This document shows positions 6,461-7,339 of a DNA stretch of 7,339 nucleotides, in pieces; within the stretch, counting starts at the first letter, position 1, and the number at the start of each line of letters is the position of its first letter. The notes under the pieces were generated by a model, which saw only the letters and a list, made by a program, of their open reading frames with translations, did not search any database and was not told the DNA's origin. Position numbers and translations under genes: made by a program. Source of the stretch: an uncultured Selenomonadaceae bacterium (GTDB lineage: Bacteria > Bacillota > Negativicutes > Selenomonadales > Selenomonadaceae); the NCBI GenBank assembly GCA_905236595.1, contig CAJORE010000003.1, positions 1-7,339 of the forward strand, read 5' to 3'.

Positions 6461-7227
6461 CAGCCGATTAAACGCCGATCATCACGGTCGCGCATACGGC
6501 GGTTAATCGTCGAAAGCCCACGGTACACGGTGCTTAAGTCGATATCATTGCCGCGATTTTCCATGTAGCGTTCAAGCTTTCTCTTCACCCGCTGCAGGGC
6601 GTTGTCAATGGATTTCACATGGCGGTTAAGGTCGGCGGCAATCTCTTGATAGGACTTGCCGTCAAGATAATTCATAAGAACCCGCCACTCAAGATCCGAG
6701 AGGATCTCCTCCATTTTCTTCTCAATGTCGATAAATTCTTCCCGGCTGATAACCAATTCCTCGGGATCGGTCACCTTCGCCCCGGACAAAACATCAAGAA
6801 GCGTACGATCCGAATCTTCATCGTAGATGGGTTTATTAAGGGAAATATACGAATTGAGGGGAATATGTTTTTGCCGCGTAGCGGTTTTGATGGCGGTGAT
6901 TATCTGCCTTGTCACGCAAAGTTCGGCAAACGCACGAAACGAAGAAAGTTTATCGTTGCGAAAATCGCGAATGGCTTTGTAAAAACCGATCATACCTTCT
7001 TGAATAATATCCTCGCGATCCGCACCGATAAGGAAATACGAACGCGCCTTCGCCCGCACGAAATTGCGGTACTTGTTGATAAGATAATCAAGTGCCGCAC
7101 CGTCACCGCCGTTTTTTATTTCATACACAATCTCTTCGTCTGTCAAATCGGCGAACAAATCTTCCTCAGAGCCAAAAGCACCCGCCGCGACGGGCGCATC
7201 AACCGCCGTCGCACTCTCTGCCATCAT
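6460..7227 (-). CDS. sigH: RNA polymerase sigma factor SigH (Spo0H), 255 aa
   Basis: SigH directs RNA polymerase to transition-phase and early sporulation or competence promoters. From the chosen ATG, region 2 spans about 46-117 and contains the near-invariant stretches FVRAKARSYFLIGADREDI (56-74) and AFAELCVTRQIITAIK (99-114). RQKHIPLNSYISLNKPI follows at 118-134, then SDRTLLDVLSGAK. Region 4 with its helix-turn-helix is at about 178-222 (SYQEIAADLNRHVKSIDNAL). These match Bacillus subtilis SigH almost word for word from memory. The frame stays open upstream to an ATG at 7317, but GGGAGG at 7233-7238 lies 5 bases before ATG 7225-7227 and 8 before ATG 7222-7224, so one of this adjacent pair is the start. 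The protein is longer than the usual ~218 residues: an Ala/acidic N-terminal extension and about 30 Arg-rich residues after region 4. The usual downstream rpmG-secE-nusG genes are not here. Confidence 0.96.
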   Translation of the reverse strand: MMAESATAVDAPVAAGAFGSEEDLFADLTDEEIVYEIKNGGDGAALDYLINKYRNFVRAKARSYFLIGADREDIIQEGMIGFYKAIRDFRNDKLSSFRAFAELCVTRQIITAIKTATRQKHIPLNSYISLNKPIYDEDSDRTLLDVLSGAKVTDPEELVISREEFIDIEKKMEEILSDLEWRVLMNYLDGKSYQEIAADLNRHVKSIDNALQRVKRKLERYMENRGNDIDLSTVYRGLSTINRRMRDRDDRRLIG

Positions 7228-7232
7228 GAAAG

Positions 7233-7238
7233 CCTCCC
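7233..7238 (-). promoter_or_regulatory. Ribosome binding site deciding the sigH start
   Basis: GGGAGG on the minus strand sits 5 bases before the first and 8 bases before the second of two adjacent ATG codons (7225-7227, 7222-7224). The upstream in-frame ATG at 7317 encodes a segment with no resemblance to SigH, so this site fixes the N-terminus. Confidence 0.8.
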
Positions 7239-7261
7239 AATGTTGATTGGTTGAGTTCCTC

Positions 7262-7290
7262 GCTAAATTTTTCGTCGCGGCGCACCGCAA
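7262..7290 (-). promoter_or_regulatory. Weak candidate promoter upstream of sigH
   Basis: On the minus strand TTGCGG (7285-7290) and TTTAGC (7262-7267) are separated by 17 bases and lie about 35 bases before the sigH start. Both boxes match a vegetative promoter poorly (the -10 box only 3 of 6), so this is a tentative call. sigH may equally be transcribed from a gene outside the window. Confidence 0.18.
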
Positions 7291-7339
7291 GGCCAAAATC
7301 CGACCGACAATCCGCACCGCTCATTTACGCTACCGCCCA

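Noticed and set aside
6619..7254. 211-codon open frame on the plus strand opposite sigH
   Set aside because: Shadow of the highly conserved sigH reading frame.
7228..7317. Extending SigH upstream to the ATG at 7317
   Set aside because: The extra 30 residues have no SigH resemblance, and a good ribosome binding site sits directly before the ATG pair at 7222-7227.
7199..7324. Minus-strand 41-codon ORF (starts MSGADCRSDF) overlapping the sigH start in another frame
   Set aside because: A leader peptide coupled to sigH is conceivable, but the product is unlike anything known to me, the ribosome binding site is poor, and the overlap with the sigH coding start makes chance the simpler view.
1..7339. 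Mobile element, prophage, CRISPR array, toxin-antitoxin or defence system
   Set aside because: No transposase, integrase, direct-repeat array, terminal inverted repeats or toxin/antitoxin-like pair was seen; all genes have housekeeping or glycosylation-type assignments.

Overview
The window looks like part of a chromosome from a Bacillota (Firmicutes) bacterium of the endospore-forming lineage. The best evidence is a clear SigH (Spo0H-type) sigma factor on the minus strand at the right edge. The style of the two glycosyltransferases and the moderate GC content would fit the Negativicutes (Selenomonas/Megasphaera-like), but that finer placement is an impression, not something the sequence proves. 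There is no sign of a prophage, transposon, CRISPR array, tRNA or rRNA.

Layout: the left edge (1-1319, plus strand) is the C-terminal third or so of mfd, the transcription-repair coupling factor, cut by the window start. It meets the other genes head-on at a perfect 19-bp inverted repeat (1328-1374), which should terminate transcription from both sides. All other genes are on the minus strand and read right to left. sigH (6460-7227) comes first and is closed by a UUCG-loop terminator that begins at its own stop codon. Next is a radical SAM protein of a conserved but uncharacterised family, with a predicted B12-binding-like N-terminal part and a four-cysteine tail (4696-6396). After a 78-base gap come a family 2 glycosyltransferase with a long helical/TPR C-terminal part (2641-4617), a second family 2 glycosyltransferase coupled to it by an ATGA overlap (1613-2644), and a 73-residue protein of unknown function (1382-1603) that ends at the shared terminator.

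How they may work together: the two glycosyltransferases and the small protein are clearly one translationally linked unit and probably build or decorate a surface glycan or glycoprotein. The acceptor cannot be told from this window. The radical SAM gene may be the first gene of the same transcript or a separate unit; neither the 78-base gap nor the short leader before it has a convincing promoter. Mfd (DNA repair) and SigH (transition-phase/sporulation transcription) are independent housekeeping or regulatory genes.

Nothing here is an obvious new defence or mobile system. The points most worth a second look are the radical SAM protein with its cysteine tail, the large unassigned region of the TPR glycosyltransferase, the 73-residue protein, the terminal extensions of SigH, and the absence of the usual rpmG-secE-nusG genes after sigH.
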